Below the pieces are notes generated by a model that saw only the letters and a program-made list of their open reading frames with translations, did not search any database and was not told the DNA's origin. Source: Bhargavaea changchunensis (GTDB lineage Bacteria; Bacillota; Bacilli; Bacillales_A; Planococcaceae). From it: 64,000 nucleotides of DNA. The stretch spans positions 61,652-125,651 of the forward strand of contig NZ_JBHTCT010000033.1 of the NCBI RefSeq assembly GCF_042665595.1. Direction: 5' to 3'. Of this stretch, positions 32,755 through 42,078 are shown piece after piece (positions within the stretch are counted from its first letter, which is position 1; every line of letters begins with the position of its first letter). The translations under genes and the position numbers were made by a program.

Positions 32755-32778
32755 TAAGTTAATGAATATTTGATGTGC

Positions 32779-32821
32779 TCCGGCATTCCTTCGTAGAACG
32801 AAAGACTGCCGGACTTTTTTT
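32779..32821 (+). terminator. Terminator after tagA
   Basis: TCCGGCA (32779-32785) pairs with TGCCGGA (32807-32813), enclosing a TTCGT/ACGAA stem, followed by seven Ts. Confidence 0.9.
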
Positions 32822-32958
32822 GTGTGCGACCATTTACCCACTCCAATTTCTGCTAAATAGATTCTTCTGGCATATTCCTGAATTTTGAATATAATGATAA
32901 ATTCATAATTGCCACTCTATTATCGGGTGAAAAATTGCATCATAAGGGGGAAAATGGC

Positions 32959-35900
32959 TTGAAAACGATGAAGCGTGCATTGCTTTTGGCACTCGCGTTC
33001 GTCCTTTCATTCAGCACCGCGGCCTTTGCGGCTGTCCCGTCGGCCGGCAATGTACCGTCTTCGGGCAAGCTGGCGCTGGAAAAGTCTGCGCCAAAGCTGT
33101 CTGAGCGGCTGGCAGATCCGGAAAAACCGGAGGCAGAGGTGCGGGTCATCGTCGAGCTGACTGAAAAGCCGGCGATCGAGGAAGCGACGAACAGAGGAAT
33201 CCTTTACAAGGACCTCTCCAAATTCCAGAAAGAAAGCACTCAAGAGAAACTGAAAAGTGCTCAGCAAAATGTGCTGAAAAACGCAAAGGCTAAAGCACCG
33301 AGCATGAAAGTGAAGAACCAGTTCACCACGGTCTTCAATGGATTCTCGGCCAATGTGAAAGCGAAAGAAGTGAAGGCGCTTTCTTCTCTGAACGGGGTCA
33401 AAGCTGTTTATGAAGCGGCTGAATATGAACGCCCTGCGGAAAAGCCTGAAATGATTTCTTCGAAGGATCTCGTACAGGCCCAGCGTTTCTGGGAAGAGTA
33501 CGGATTCAAGGGTGAAGGCATGATCGTTGGCGTCATCGACACCGGCATGGATCCGAAGCACCGGGATATGGTTCTTACCGATCCGTCCACGGGTGAGCTG
33601 ACGAAAGCGGAAGTCCAGAAGGAACTGGCAGCGGGCACCCTTCAGGGCGGGAAATACTACACGCCTAAAGTTCCGTTCGGCTACAACTATATGGATGAAA
33701 ACGACATCATCGGCGACATCGCGCCGGACGCTTCCATGCACGGCATGCACGTGGCCGGCACGGTAGGGGCCAATGGTGACGAAGAAAACGGCGGAGTGAA
33801 AGGCGTCGCACCTGAAGCCCAGATCCTCGCGCTGAAAGTGTTCGGGAACGATCCGCTTTATCCGTCCACTTACGGGGATGTCTACGTCAAGGCGATGGAT
33901 GATGCCATCCAGCTTGGCGCTGACGTCCTGAACCTGAGCCTCGGCTCTACAGCAGGTTACGTCGATGAGACAAGCCCGGAACAGCAGGCGGTCTCCCGCG
34001 CTGTCGAGAACGGGATCCTTGTCGCCATCTCGGCTGGGAACTCTGCTCTCTTCGGTGATGGTTACTTCTATAACTATGTGGAAAACCAGGACTACGGCGT
34101 AACAGGGTCTCCGAGTGTCTCGAAGGATTCCCTAGGGGTTGCATCGTTCGAAAACGACATGGTCCGTTCGATGAGCTTCGGCTATAAGATCGGCGGCGGT
34201 GAAGAGCAGCGGAGCGGCTATATGCTCGCGAACGACGTGGATCCGCTGGCCCAGGAACAAAAAACATTTGAAATTGTGGATGCCGGCTTCGGCCATCCGG
34301 AAGACTTTGAAGGCAAAGACTTTACGGGTAAGTATGCCCTCATCTCCCGCGGTGACATTGCATTCACAGAAAAAGGCCTCAACGCGCAGGCAGCCGGTGC
34401 TGCAGGCGTTATCATCTACAACAACACGGCTGGCACAATCAACATGGCATCCGACCCTGCGATCCGGATTCCATACATGTCGATCCTCCAATCTGATGGC
34501 CTGGCAATGTCTGAAGCGGCAAAGGCAGGCGAGACTGTCACAGTCACATTCGACGGTGAATATGTTGATACGCCAAATGCCAACGCAGGACAGATGAGCG
34601 ACTTCACGTCCTGGGGTCCGACTCCGAACCTGGACTTCAAGCCGGAAATCACTGCTCCAGGCGGCAACATCTTCTCGACACTCGAGAATGACCAGTACGG
34701 CATCATGAGCGGTACGTCGATGGCGGCACCCCACGTGGCGGGCGGGGCAGCACTCCTGTTCGAGCGTGTTGATGAAGAGTTCGGCCTGACGGGACGCGAG
34801 CGTTCCGAATTCGCCAAGAAACTTCTCATGAACACGGCCAATCCGGTCGTCTTCGATGAAGGAAACGGCGATTATGTTTCTCCTCGCCGTCAGGGTGCAG
34901 GCCTGATGCAACTGGCCAATGCACTCCATACGGATGTTGTCGTCACTGACTCGGCAACAGACGAAGCGAAAGTGGCGCTGAAGGAAATCAAGAACAATAC
35001 AATCACCCTGTCGCTGACTGCAGAAAACTTCTCCGATGAAGAGAAGACGTACAATGTCTCCACTGCAGTCCAGGCGGACCAGCCGGTTAATGCGGGTGGA
35101 ACACTGGTAACAGCTTCTAACCTTATGGGCTCCATGGTTCTCACAGAAGATGTGGCAATCGATGCACCTGAAACCGTCACGGTTCCGGCCGGCGGCACAG
35201 CCACCATTGATGTCACAGTCGACCTTTCCAATGCAGATAGCCTGAAGTCAATCTTTACGAACGGCTACTTCGTGGACGGATTTGTCTTCCTTGAAGACCC
35301 GAATGAAGAAATCTCAGGCAATGTCCCTCTTTCCGTTCCGTTCTTCGGATTCAACGGCGGCTGGGATGACGCTCCGATCTTTGATTACTTTGCATGGGAC
35401 GAGCGTACGTACTGGGGCTACACTGCCCTTGCGGATGAGCAAGGTGAGTTTGTCGACGGCGGAGGAAACTTCGAAACAGACCGCTTCGGCTTCTCTCCGA
35501 ACGGTGACGGACTCCGTGACCAGGTAACCCCGGTCTACTCGCTGTTCCGGAACGCCAAGCAGATGGAAGTGAATGTCCTTGATGCGGACGGCAAGAAAGT
35601 GCGGACAATCCGTACTGCTTCAGATCTTCGTAAGCACTACATCGCTTCTGCGACTGCACTGCCGTACACGTACAGCATGAACTACGCTTGGGACGGCAAG
35701 ATCAATGGCCAGCCTGCTGAAGATGGCCAGTACTTTATCGAACTCAAGGCGGTCATCGACTTTGAAGACGCCGAATGGCAGTCGATCAAGTTCCCTGTGA
35801 AGGTGGACACTATAGCACCTGAAGCCGAATTCTCCTACAATCCTGAAACGGATGTCGTCACTGCCGGCAACTTCACGGATGAAGGAACAGGCGCAGATGT

Positions 35901-36732
35901 CTGGGAAGTCATCCTGAACGGCGAGACAGTCGAGACGCTTCCGGTCAGCGAAACCACATTCGAGATTGCAGCGGATGAGGATGATGAGCTGAAAGCGCGT
36001 GTCTATGACGCAGCCAAAAACGTTTCTGAGTATGACATTTCAATGAAACCGGCAGAACAGAACCGGCCGGTGATTTATATCGATGAGCCGACCAACTTCT
36101 CTGTATACGGTACAAATGAAGTCACGGTCAGCGGTCATGTGGAAGATGAATCCGCAATCGCTTCTGTTACGGTCAATGGGGAAGCTGTTTCGGAATTCGA
36201 TGGCAGCAATTTCTCCCACACAATCACGCTGGAAGACGGATTCCAGACAGTGAAAGTTGGCGCGACGGACGAACACGGCAACGAGATGTCCATCGCCCGC
36301 AGATTCTTTGTTGATGCGACAGCGGCACAGCTCTCCATCAAGTCGAAGCTTCCTAAAAAGACCGAAGAAGAATCTGTCACTGTTCAGGTACAAGTGAAAG
36401 ACAACTTCGATGACATCCGACTCTATGTAAATGATAGCGAAGTGTTCGCCAATGACCTGAGCGAACCTTACGGCAGCAAGAACTTCGACCAGACAGTCGA
36501 AGTGGATGTTCCGCTCGTTGAAGGCAAGTTCGACTACACATTCAAAGTGGTTGATCTTGGCGGACACGAAACGACTGAGACCGTCACAATCGAGCGTACA
36601 CCGGTAAAGGGCGAAACACCTGGACCGGGCAAGCCGGGTAAACCTGAGAAACCGGGTAAACCTGAGAAACCGGGTAAACCAAAGAAACCGGGTAAACCTG
36701 AGAAACCAGGTAAGCCAGATCAGGCAAGATAA
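32959..36732 (+). CDS. Secreted multidomain subtilisin-family serine protease (S8, Vpr/lactocepin-like)
   Basis: A 1257-residue exported protease. Signal peptide KRALLLALAFVLSFSTAAFA, then an I9 propeptide region (VIVELTEKPAIEEAT, FNGFSANVKAKEVKALSSLN), then the catalytic triad: Asp194 (VGVIDTGMDP), His261 (HGMHVAGTVG) and Ser587 (MSGTSMAAPHVAGG). A PA domain is inserted between His and Ser (GADVLNLSLG onward to the AGAAGVIIYNN block), followed by Fn3/Ig-like domains. The last 34 residues are Pro/Lys/Gly repeats of the type KPGKPEKPGKP. TTG 32959 has AAGGGGG eight bases upstream. No LPXTG anchor is present. The likely job is scavenging extracellular protein. Confidence 0.92.
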   Translation: MKTMKRALLLALAFVLSFSTAAFAAVPSAGNVPSSGKLALEKSAPKLSERLADPEKPEAEVRVIVELTEKPAIEEATNRGILYKDLSKFQKESTQEKLKSAQQNVLKNAKAKAPSMKVKNQFTTVFNGFSANVKAKEVKALSSLNGVKAVYEAAEYERPAEKPEMISSKDLVQAQRFWEEYGFKGEGMIVGVIDTGMDPKHRDMVLTDPSTGELTKAEVQKELAAGTLQGGKYYTPKVPFGYNYMDENDIIGDIAPDASMHGMHVAGTVGANGDEENGGVKGVAPEAQILALKVFGNDPLYPSTYGDVYVKAMDDAIQLGADVLNLSLGSTAGYVDETSPEQQAVSRAVENGILVAISAGNSALFGDGYFYNYVENQDYGVTGSPSVSKDSLGVASFENDMVRSMSFGYKIGGGEEQRSGYMLANDVDPLAQEQKTFEIVDAGFGHPEDFEGKDFTGKYALISRGDIAFTEKGLNAQAAGAAGVIIYNNTAGTINMASDPAIRIPYMSILQSDGLAMSEAAKAGETVTVTFDGEYVDTPNANAGQMSDFTSWGPTPNLDFKPEITAPGGNIFSTLENDQYGIMSGTSMAAPHVAGGAALLFERVDEEFGLTGRERSEFAKKLLMNTANPVVFDEGNGDYVSPRRQGAGLMQLANALHTDVVVTDSATDEAKVALKEIKNNTITLSLTAENFSDEEKTYNVSTAVQADQPVNAGGTLVTASNLMGSMVLTEDVAIDAPETVTVPAGGTATIDVTVDLSNADSLKSIFTNGYFVDGFVFLEDPNEEISGNVPLSVPFFGFNGGWDDAPIFDYFAWDERTYWGYTALADEQGEFVDGGGNFETDRFGFSPNGDGLRDQVTPVYSLFRNAKQMEVNVLDADGKKVRTIRTASDLRKHYIASATALPYTYSMNYAWDGKINGQPAEDGQYFIELKAVIDFEDAEWQSIKFPVKVDTIAPEAEFSYNPETDVVTAGNFTDEGTGADVWEVILNGETVETLPVSETTFEIAADEDDELKARVYDAAKNVSEYDISMKPAEQNRPVIYIDEPTNFSVYGTNEVTVSGHVEDESAIASVTVNGEAVSEFDGSNFSHTITLEDGFQTVKVGATDEHGNEMSIARRFFVDATAAQLSIKSKLPKKTEEESVTVQVQVKDNFDDIRLYVNDSEVFANDLSEPYGSKNFDQTVEVDVPLVEGKFDYTFKVVDLGGHETTETVTIERTPVKGETPGPGKPGKPEKPGKPEKPGKPKKPGKPEKPGKPDQAR
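36630..36717 (+). repeat. 18-bp tandem repeats encoding a Pro-Gly-Lys tail
   Basis: CCGGGTAAACCTGAGAAA and close variants repeat five times at the 3' end of the protease gene, giving GKPEKP units. They keep the reading frame, so unit number can vary without harming the catalytic region. Confidence 0.85.
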
Positions 36733-36764
36733 CCGGGAGCAAATTCTATAAAGAAATACAGAAA

Positions 36765-36801
36765 CGGGCAATCCCAAGAATAATGGGATTGCCCGCTTTT
36801 G
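36765..36801 (+). terminator. Terminator after the protease gene
   Basis: CGGGCAATCCCA (36765-36776) pairs with TGGGATTGCCCG (36784-36795) across a 7-base loop, followed by CTTTTG. Confidence 0.9.
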
Positions 36802-36879
36802 TTTTGTGGGATCTTGCGACTCAAAGAGTACGGCGTGAGAGTCAAGCCGCTGCACTCGGGTGCTTTGCCGATCCGGTCT

Positions 36880-36905
36880 GTTTTAGTGTTTCTTTTATCG
36901 GGTAC
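36880..36905 (+). promoter_or_regulatory. Sigma-B-like promoter
   Basis: GTTTTA (36880-36885), 14 bases, GGGTAC (36900-36905). It ends 33 bases before the ATG of the 228-residue acidic gene, the expected distance. Confidence 0.6.
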
Positions 36906-36938
36906 TTTTAAAGTACGACCCGACAGGAGGGAAACGAC

Positions 36939-37625
36939 ATGAACCGAGAATTTGAGCAGAAAAAAAACAAGCAACCACTGGAAGACGCCCACTATGCGGG
37001 ACTGCCGGAAGAAGCCGGCCCGTTCATGGAAACCGGACGGACCGATCCGCCGTCACCGGAGCTGGATGGGGATCTGGCGAGTGCAACGATGCCATCCGAT
37101 GCTCTGCTGGAAGATAATCTGCACCCGTCGGAACAGCGAGGTTTCTATAATGCGGAAGACCGCGAAGAAGCGGTCAGGGAAGGACGGCTTAAAGAAGACG
37201 GCCATGTGGGAGAGGCGCAAACGAAAGATGGTGTCGCTGTTACCGGCGGGGACCGGGATGTGTATAATACATTCCGTGATCCGGATAACGGGGACAGCGA
37301 TGTTATCGGGGTAGAGGACGGCAGCGTGAATTCCCCGGGAGTTGACCGTGAACCTGATGAAGGATCCGTCAGCGTTGGTCCGGACGCCAGGGAGTTTAAA
37401 GAAGAACAGTTGAACCGGAGCGGAAGCAATGCTGCCGCGGAAGGCAGGATTCCCTCTGAACTTGTGGATGAAAATTACTATGACGGTGGAGTGCCTGCCC
37501 CTGGTGCGGACCCGAATCTTGGCCCTGCACCGTTCGGTGAGGAAGTGGAACCGGTCATTGATAATTACGAGTCCAATATTACGCGGGACCGGATTGATGA
37601 TCGCCACCGTGAACGTTTCCTGTAA
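36939..37625 (+). CDS. Acidic hydrophilic protein, probable stress protein
   Basis: A 228-residue protein rich in Asp, Glu, Gly, Pro and Asn, with no membrane helix, signal peptide or recognised domain. The sequence starts MNREFEQKKNKQPLEDAHYA and includes DRDVYNTFRDPDNGDSDVI. The composition suggests disorder. GACAGGAGGG precedes the ATG. The sigma-B-like promoter upstream, and the similar hydrophilic protein with such a promoter at 41348, suggest a protective role under stress. Function is not known. Confidence 0.68.
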   Translation: MNREFEQKKNKQPLEDAHYAGLPEEAGPFMETGRTDPPSPELDGDLASATMPSDALLEDNLHPSEQRGFYNAEDREEAVREGRLKEDGHVGEAQTKDGVAVTGGDRDVYNTFRDPDNGDSDVIGVEDGSVNSPGVDREPDEGSVSVGPDAREFKEEQLNRSGSNAAAEGRIPSELVDENYYDGGVPAPGADPNLGPAPFGEEVEPVIDNYESNITRDRIDDRHRERFL

Positions 37626-37735
37626 ATAGGATAAATGGATGGCGGCTGCTGTGCGAGGCAGCCGGCATCTTTTCGCATGGACAAAAAGCGGCCGCGTGCC
37701 AGTAAATAAATACATAGTGGAAGGGGAACGTAAAT

Positions 37736-39142
37736 ATGTTCCAGGAAACACTTGAATGGATCGTCGGAAAGGGGAATGACCTTCTGTGGTCATTTGTCCT
37801 GATTTACGTACTCCTTGGCGTGGGGGTGTGGTTCTCAATCAGAACCAGGTTTGTGCAGGTGCGGCTGTTTGGGGAAATGTTCAGGCTAATTACAGAGAAA
37901 AAAGATGACAAAGACGGAATTTCTCCGTTTCAGGCATTTGCCATCAGTGCCGCTTCACGAGTCGGGACAGGGAACGTGACAGGCGTTGCCCTGGCAATCG
38001 GAATCGGTGGACCCGGAGCGGTGTTCTGGATGTGGGTGGTCGCACTGGTCGGCATGGCGACGGCATTTATTGAAAGTACGTTGGCGCAGGTATACAAAGT
38101 ACGGGACGGGGATACATTCCGCGGAGGACCGGCTTATTATATGCAAAAGGCTCTTGGCAACCGTTCTTTGGGCATCGTGTTTGCCATCCTCCTCACTCTG
38201 TCTTTCGGATTCATTTTTAATGCGGTACAGGCAAACACCATCAAGGAGTCATTCAGCAGTGTGTTTGCCATTCCTGACTGGGCGGTTGGCCTGATACTGA
38301 TCGGACTCACTGCAGTGGTCATCTTTGGCGGGGTCAAAAGGATTGCGAGTGTGACACAGTTTCTGGTTCCAATCATGGCAGTGATTTATTTGCTCGTCGT
38401 GCTTGTCGTACTGGTCATCCATTTCCGGGAAGTTCCTGCGATGTTCTCACTTATCCTTTCAGAAGCATTTGGTCTGCGGGAAGCAGCTGGAGGCGCAGTC
38501 GGAGCAGCCATCATGCAGGGCGTCCGCCGCGGATTGTTCTCCAATGAGGCCGGGATGGGCAGTGTTCCGAATGCTGCTGCCACCGCCAGCGTCTCACACC
38601 CCGCCAAACAGGGACTCGTTCAGAGCCTTGGTGTCTTTTTCGATACAATCGTCATTTGTTCGGCGACTGCTTTCATGATCATTCTTGCAGGTGTCTATGG
38701 CACAACCGAACAGGAGGGGATTGTCCTGACACAGGCGTCCCTGGACGTGCTGGTCGGTTCCTGGGCCCCTTATTTTATTGCGGTTGCGATTTTCTTCTTC
38801 GCCTTCAGCTCGATTCTCGGGAACTATTATTACGGCGAATCGAATATTGAATTCATCAATGCAAACAGGGGCTGGCTGACAGCGTATCGCATCGGTGTCC
38901 TTGCCATGGTCATGTTCGGCTCACTGACACAAGTCCAGCTGATCTGGAACATGGCGGACCTGTTCATGGGAATGATGGCAATCATCAACCTGGCCGCAAT
39001 CCTCCTGCTGGGGAAAGTGGCATATAAGGTGCTTGAAGACTTCACTGTGCAGAGGAGTCGGGGGCTGAACCCTGACTTCCATGCGTCGGCTATTCCGGGC
39101 CTCAATGGCGCTGAATGCTGGGAAGACAGAGAACAAGGCTAA
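37736..39142 (+). CDS. Sodium:alanine/glycine symporter (AGCS family)
   Basis: A 468-residue membrane transporter with about ten helices. The block with ISAASRVGTGNVTGVALAI and the GPGAVFWMWVVALVGMATAF, followed by FRGGPAYYMQKALG, is the AGCS signature. It would import alanine or glycine with Na+. AAGGGGAACG lies before the ATG. It has no neighbour in the same operon; malic enzyme follows 87 bases later. Confidence 0.93.
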   Translation: MFQETLEWIVGKGNDLLWSFVLIYVLLGVGVWFSIRTRFVQVRLFGEMFRLITEKKDDKDGISPFQAFAISAASRVGTGNVTGVALAIGIGGPGAVFWMWVVALVGMATAFIESTLAQVYKVRDGDTFRGGPAYYMQKALGNRSLGIVFAILLTLSFGFIFNAVQANTIKESFSSVFAIPDWAVGLILIGLTAVVIFGGVKRIASVTQFLVPIMAVIYLLVVLVVLVIHFREVPAMFSLILSEAFGLREAAGGAVGAAIMQGVRRGLFSNEAGMGSVPNAAATASVSHPAKQGLVQSLGVFFDTIVICSATAFMIILAGVYGTTEQEGIVLTQASLDVLVGSWAPYFIAVAIFFFAFSSILGNYYYGESNIEFINANRGWLTAYRIGVLAMVMFGSLTQVQLIWNMADLFMGMMAIINLAAILLLGKVAYKVLEDFTVQRSRGLNPDFHASAIPGLNGAECWEDREQG

Positions 39143-39229
39143 ATATGCAGCAGAAGCTTCCGGTTTACGTTGAGGGGACACAATAGTAAAATAAGTAGGC
39201 ACTGTTGACAGCAGGAGGGAAACTCATCA

Positions 39230-40549
39230 ATGGAATATAGCATCATCAGAAATCTCATCGTCGAAATCCCGCAAGTGCCGGGAAATTTCGCAAAAGTCGT
39301 TTCTGTGATCGGTTCTGAACAGGCCGATCTTGGAGACATTGAAACGCTGAAAATCGGAACACATTCAACAATCCGGGACATTTCGGTCCAATTTGAAGAC
39401 GAAACACACATCGATCGTGTCGTTGAGAAAATCAACCAGCTTGGCGGGGGTATCACAATCCATGCCGTATCGGACGATGTACTGAAGGCACATGAAGGCG
39501 GAAAGATCCATATGGGCAGCCGCAGGGAAATCCGCTCTCTCGGAGACCTTCGCCGTGTCTATACACCCGGTGTGGCAAACGTCTGCAAAGCGATCGAGAA
39601 AGATCCCGAGAAGGCGAACTACTTTACCAGCATCGGCAACAGCGTCGCCATCGTAACAGACGGCACAGCCATCTTGGGTCTCGGTGACATCGGGCCAGTC
39701 GCAGGCATGCCGGTCATGGAAGGGAAAGCTGTACTGTTCGATCAGTTTGTCGGCATCAGTGGCGTTCCGATCCTGCTGGATACAAGTGATCCGGATGAGG
39801 TGGTCGAGACGATCAAGCATATCCATAAAGGATACGGCGGGATTCTCCTCGAAGACATCGGTTCGCCGCACTGCTTTGAAATCGAGGACCGTCTAAAGGC
39901 GGAGCTTGATATCCCGGTGATGCATGACGATCAGCACGGCACGGCTGTTGTCACCCTTGCGGCTATCCTGTCCGCCTGCCGGACAGCAGGAGTCGACCTC
40001 GCAAAGGCGAAGGTCGGCCAAATCGGACTCGGCGCAGCAGGCCTTGCCATCTGCCGGATGCTTATGGCATATGGTGTGGAAGAAATGTATGGCAGCGACC
40101 TGAGCGACGATGCCAAGGACCGCCTTGAAAAAAGTGGAGGGACAGTTGTTTCTTCCATCGACGAAATCATGGAGAAAAGCGATATCGTCGTCGCGACTAC
40201 GGGTGTGCAAGGTCTGATCAAGAAAGAGCAGGTCAGGGAAGGCCAAATCATCCTGGCGCTGTCCAATCCTCATCCGGAAATCAAACCGGATGACGCGCTC
40301 GAGGCAGGAGCTGCATTTGCGGCGGATGGCCGGCTTGTCAATAACGTGCTCGGCTTCCCGGGCATTTTCAGGGGAGCTCTGAATGCCCGTGCGAAAGACA
40401 TCACATACCCGATGCTGATTGCCGCAGCACAGGCGATAGTGGAAAGCACGCGCGATGGAGACCTTGTTCCGCATCCTCTTGATCCGAACGTGCATGTGGC
40501 GGTGACAGAAGCAGTGGAACGGGCAGCAAACACCGGGCTGGTTCAGTGA
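39230..40549 (+). CDS. mleA: NAD-dependent malic enzyme with ACT domain
   Basis: It decarboxylates malate to pyruvate. The 439-residue protein begins with an ACT domain (YSIIRNLIVEIPQVPGNFAK) and continues with the malic core: VYTPGVANVCKAI, VTDGTAILGLGDIGP, MHDDQHGTAVV and the nucleotide-binding GLGAAGLAICRML. The ACT domain and 439-residue length match B. subtilis MleA rather than the shorter YtsJ. Preference for NAD is inferred from this match, not read from residues. GCAGGAGGG precedes the ATG. Confidence 0.85.
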   Translation: MEYSIIRNLIVEIPQVPGNFAKVVSVIGSEQADLGDIETLKIGTHSTIRDISVQFEDETHIDRVVEKINQLGGGITIHAVSDDVLKAHEGGKIHMGSRREIRSLGDLRRVYTPGVANVCKAIEKDPEKANYFTSIGNSVAIVTDGTAILGLGDIGPVAGMPVMEGKAVLFDQFVGISGVPILLDTSDPDEVVETIKHIHKGYGGILLEDIGSPHCFEIEDRLKAELDIPVMHDDQHGTAVVTLAAILSACRTAGVDLAKAKVGQIGLGAAGLAICRMLMAYGVEEMYGSDLSDDAKDRLEKSGGTVVSSIDEIMEKSDIVVATTGVQGLIKKEQVREGQIILALSNPHPEIKPDDALEAGAAFAADGRLVNNVLGFPGIFRGALNARAKDITYPMLIAAAQAIVESTRDGDLVPHPLDPNVHVAVTEAVERAANTGLVQ

Positions 40550-40584
40550 CGGTTCATACGACCATAATAAAAGGACGTGAATAG

Positions 40585-41295
40585 ATGGCAAACAACATTC
40601 GGTATGTGAAGGTGGCGGACAAAAAAGAGGGCGCGGAAGTCGTTCTCGAGCGGATGCGCAAGGAATTGGCAGGTGGCCTGGAAGTGCTTGGCCTTGCGAC
40701 AGGCAGCACGATGGAACCGATCTATGCGGCATGGGCAAGCTCGGACCTTGACTTCTCAGGCGTCACATCGTTCAACCTGGACGAATACGTCGGTCTGGAA
40801 GCGGATAATCCGAACAGCTATGCCTGGTTCATGGACCATCATCTGTTCAGCAAAAAGCCCTTCAAAGAGACAAACATTCCTGATGGAACCGCAGATAACC
40901 TCAAAGAGGAATGTGAGGAGTATGAGGCACGTCTCCGTGACGCCGGACTCGACCTGCAGTTCCTCGGTGTCGGTGAAAATGGCCACATTGCATTTAATGA
41001 ACCGGGAACGCCTTTCACTTCGATCACGCATGTGACACAACTTACCGATTCAACGTTAGGCGTCAACAGCCAGTATTTCGAAGACAGGTCCACGATTCCT
41101 GAAACCGCCCTGACGATGGGAATCGCCTCGATCCTTTCTTCGAAGAAAATTATCCTGGTCGCTTTCGGAGAGAAAAAAAGACATGCATTGAACCAACTCG
41201 CGAAAGGTGAGGAGACTACCGAGTTTCCGGTCACGGCACTCCTAAGACATCCAGATGTCACCATCATCACCGACCTCGATGGCATTCAGCCATAA
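40585..41295 (+). CDS. nagB: Glucosamine-6-phosphate deaminase
   Basis: It converts glucosamine-6-phosphate to fructose-6-phosphate and ammonia. The 236-residue protein has GLATGSTMEPIYAAW (phosphate), NLDEYVGLEADNPNSYAW (catalytic Asp) and VGENGHIAFNEPG (catalytic His). AAAGGACGTGA precedes the ATG. It is close behind malic enzyme and probably shares its transcript. NagA is not nearby. Length is close to the shorter NagB of Bacillus. Confidence 0.95.
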   Translation: MANNIRYVKVADKKEGAEVVLERMRKELAGGLEVLGLATGSTMEPIYAAWASSDLDFSGVTSFNLDEYVGLEADNPNSYAWFMDHHLFSKKPFKETNIPDGTADNLKEECEEYEARLRDAGLDLQFLGVGENGHIAFNEPGTPFTSITHVTQLTDSTLGVNSQYFEDRSTIPETALTMGIASILSSKKIILVAFGEKKRHALNQLAKGEETTEFPVTALLRHPDVTIITDLDGIQP

Positions 41296-41297
41296 TA

Positions 41298-41341
41298 AAA
41301 AGGATCCCGCAAAGCAGAGCCTGCTGCGGGATCCTTTTTTG
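41298..41341 (+). terminator. Terminator after nagB (bidirectional)
   Basis: AAAAAGGATCCCGCA (41298-41311) pairs with TGCGGGATCCTTTTT (41325-41339). Both sides are T-rich, so it can also serve the converging gene at 41348. Confidence 0.92.
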
Positions 41342-41347
41342 TTTTTC

Positions 41348-41905
41348 TTAGAGTCTTGGCTGACCCGGACCTTCCAGGTCATCAAAGAAATCATCAAGCG
41401 GCTCCTGTTCGTCATAGCGTGTCAGGCGCTCCTCTTCGCTCAGAAGGTTCCCTTCACTTCCGTCATAGCGGCCTGTCGGATCACCATAGACCGCCTCAGT
41501 TCCATAGTCGGCGCGGCTGCCTTCGGTTACTTCTTCAACGGCAGCTTCTCCCCCTACGGCACCCAGTTCCGTAAAGTCGGAAACAGGCTGCTGCTCAGAG
41601 TAGCGGGAGGTCTGATCCTGGGTGTATTCCTGGTCACCTGTTGACTGGCTGCTTAAATCCGGAACGGCATCAAGCTGCACGCCATTCTGATATTGGTTGC
41701 GTGTCTGGTATTCAAATTCGCCGGCTGCATGTTTCCGATCCTGGCTGCTCCACTCGTTGCTTCCGCTGTCCTTGCTGGAGGTGCTTTCGCCCATCCGTGC
41801 TTCGTTTCGGTCTTTCACGTCACCAAAAATCTCCTTTGTTTTGCCGGCCAGTTCTTCAAGGGAGTTTTTGGCCTTGTTGATGAATTCTTGATTGTCCTGT
41901 CCCAT
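41348..41905 (-). CDS. Hydrophilic low-complexity protein, probable general stress protein
   Basis: A 185-residue protein rich in Gln, Glu, Ser, Asp and Tyr, with no membrane segment or recognised domain. It begins MGQDNQEFINKAKNSLEELA, an amphipathic start, and ends DDFFDDLEGPGQPRL. AAGGAGGCAAATTCA lies just before the ATG. The sigma-B-like promoter upstream makes stress induction likely. It resembles the kind of small unstructured stress proteins that accompany CsbD and YtxH in Bacillus, but no family match can be claimed. Confidence 0.66.
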   Translation of the reverse strand: MGQDNQEFINKAKNSLEELAGKTKEIFGDVKDRNEARMGESTSSKDSGSNEWSSQDRKHAAGEFEYQTRNQYQNGVQLDAVPDLSSQSTGDQEYTQDQTSRYSEQQPVSDFTELGAVGGEAAVEEVTEGSRADYGTEAVYGDPTGRYDGSEGNLLSEEERLTRYDEQEPLDDFFDDLEGPGQPRL

Positions 41906-41942
41906 TGAATTTGCCTCCTTGACGCTTTAGTTATATTGATTA

Positions 41943-41968
41943 TTTCCCCTGTATCGCACAATTGAAAC
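41943..41968 (-). promoter_or_regulatory. Sigma-B-like promoter (minus strand)
   Basis: On the minus strand: GTTTCA (41963-41968), 14 bases, GGGAAA (41943-41948). The start codon is about 38 bases further on. Confidence 0.68.
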
Positions 41969-42030
41969 TGAAAAGAAACTTTTTACGTCCTTAATCGTCT
42001 ATTTACACTGGGTTAACATTTGAGAGATTG

Positions 42031-42039
42031 TGGTATAAT
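42031..42039 (+). promoter_or_regulatory. Extended -10 promoter of tagO
   Basis: TGGTATAAT (42031-42039) is an extended -10 box; a TTAACA lies 15 bases upstream. It gives a leader of about 30 bases before the gene. Confidence 0.55.
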
Positions 42040-42078
42040 AAACGAAACGTTTAAAGCGATTCGCGGGAGGCAGGTAAA

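Noticed and set aside
37626..37735. Glycine riboswitch before the AGCS symporter
   Set aside because: Only 110 bases are present and no glycine-aptamer core was seen.
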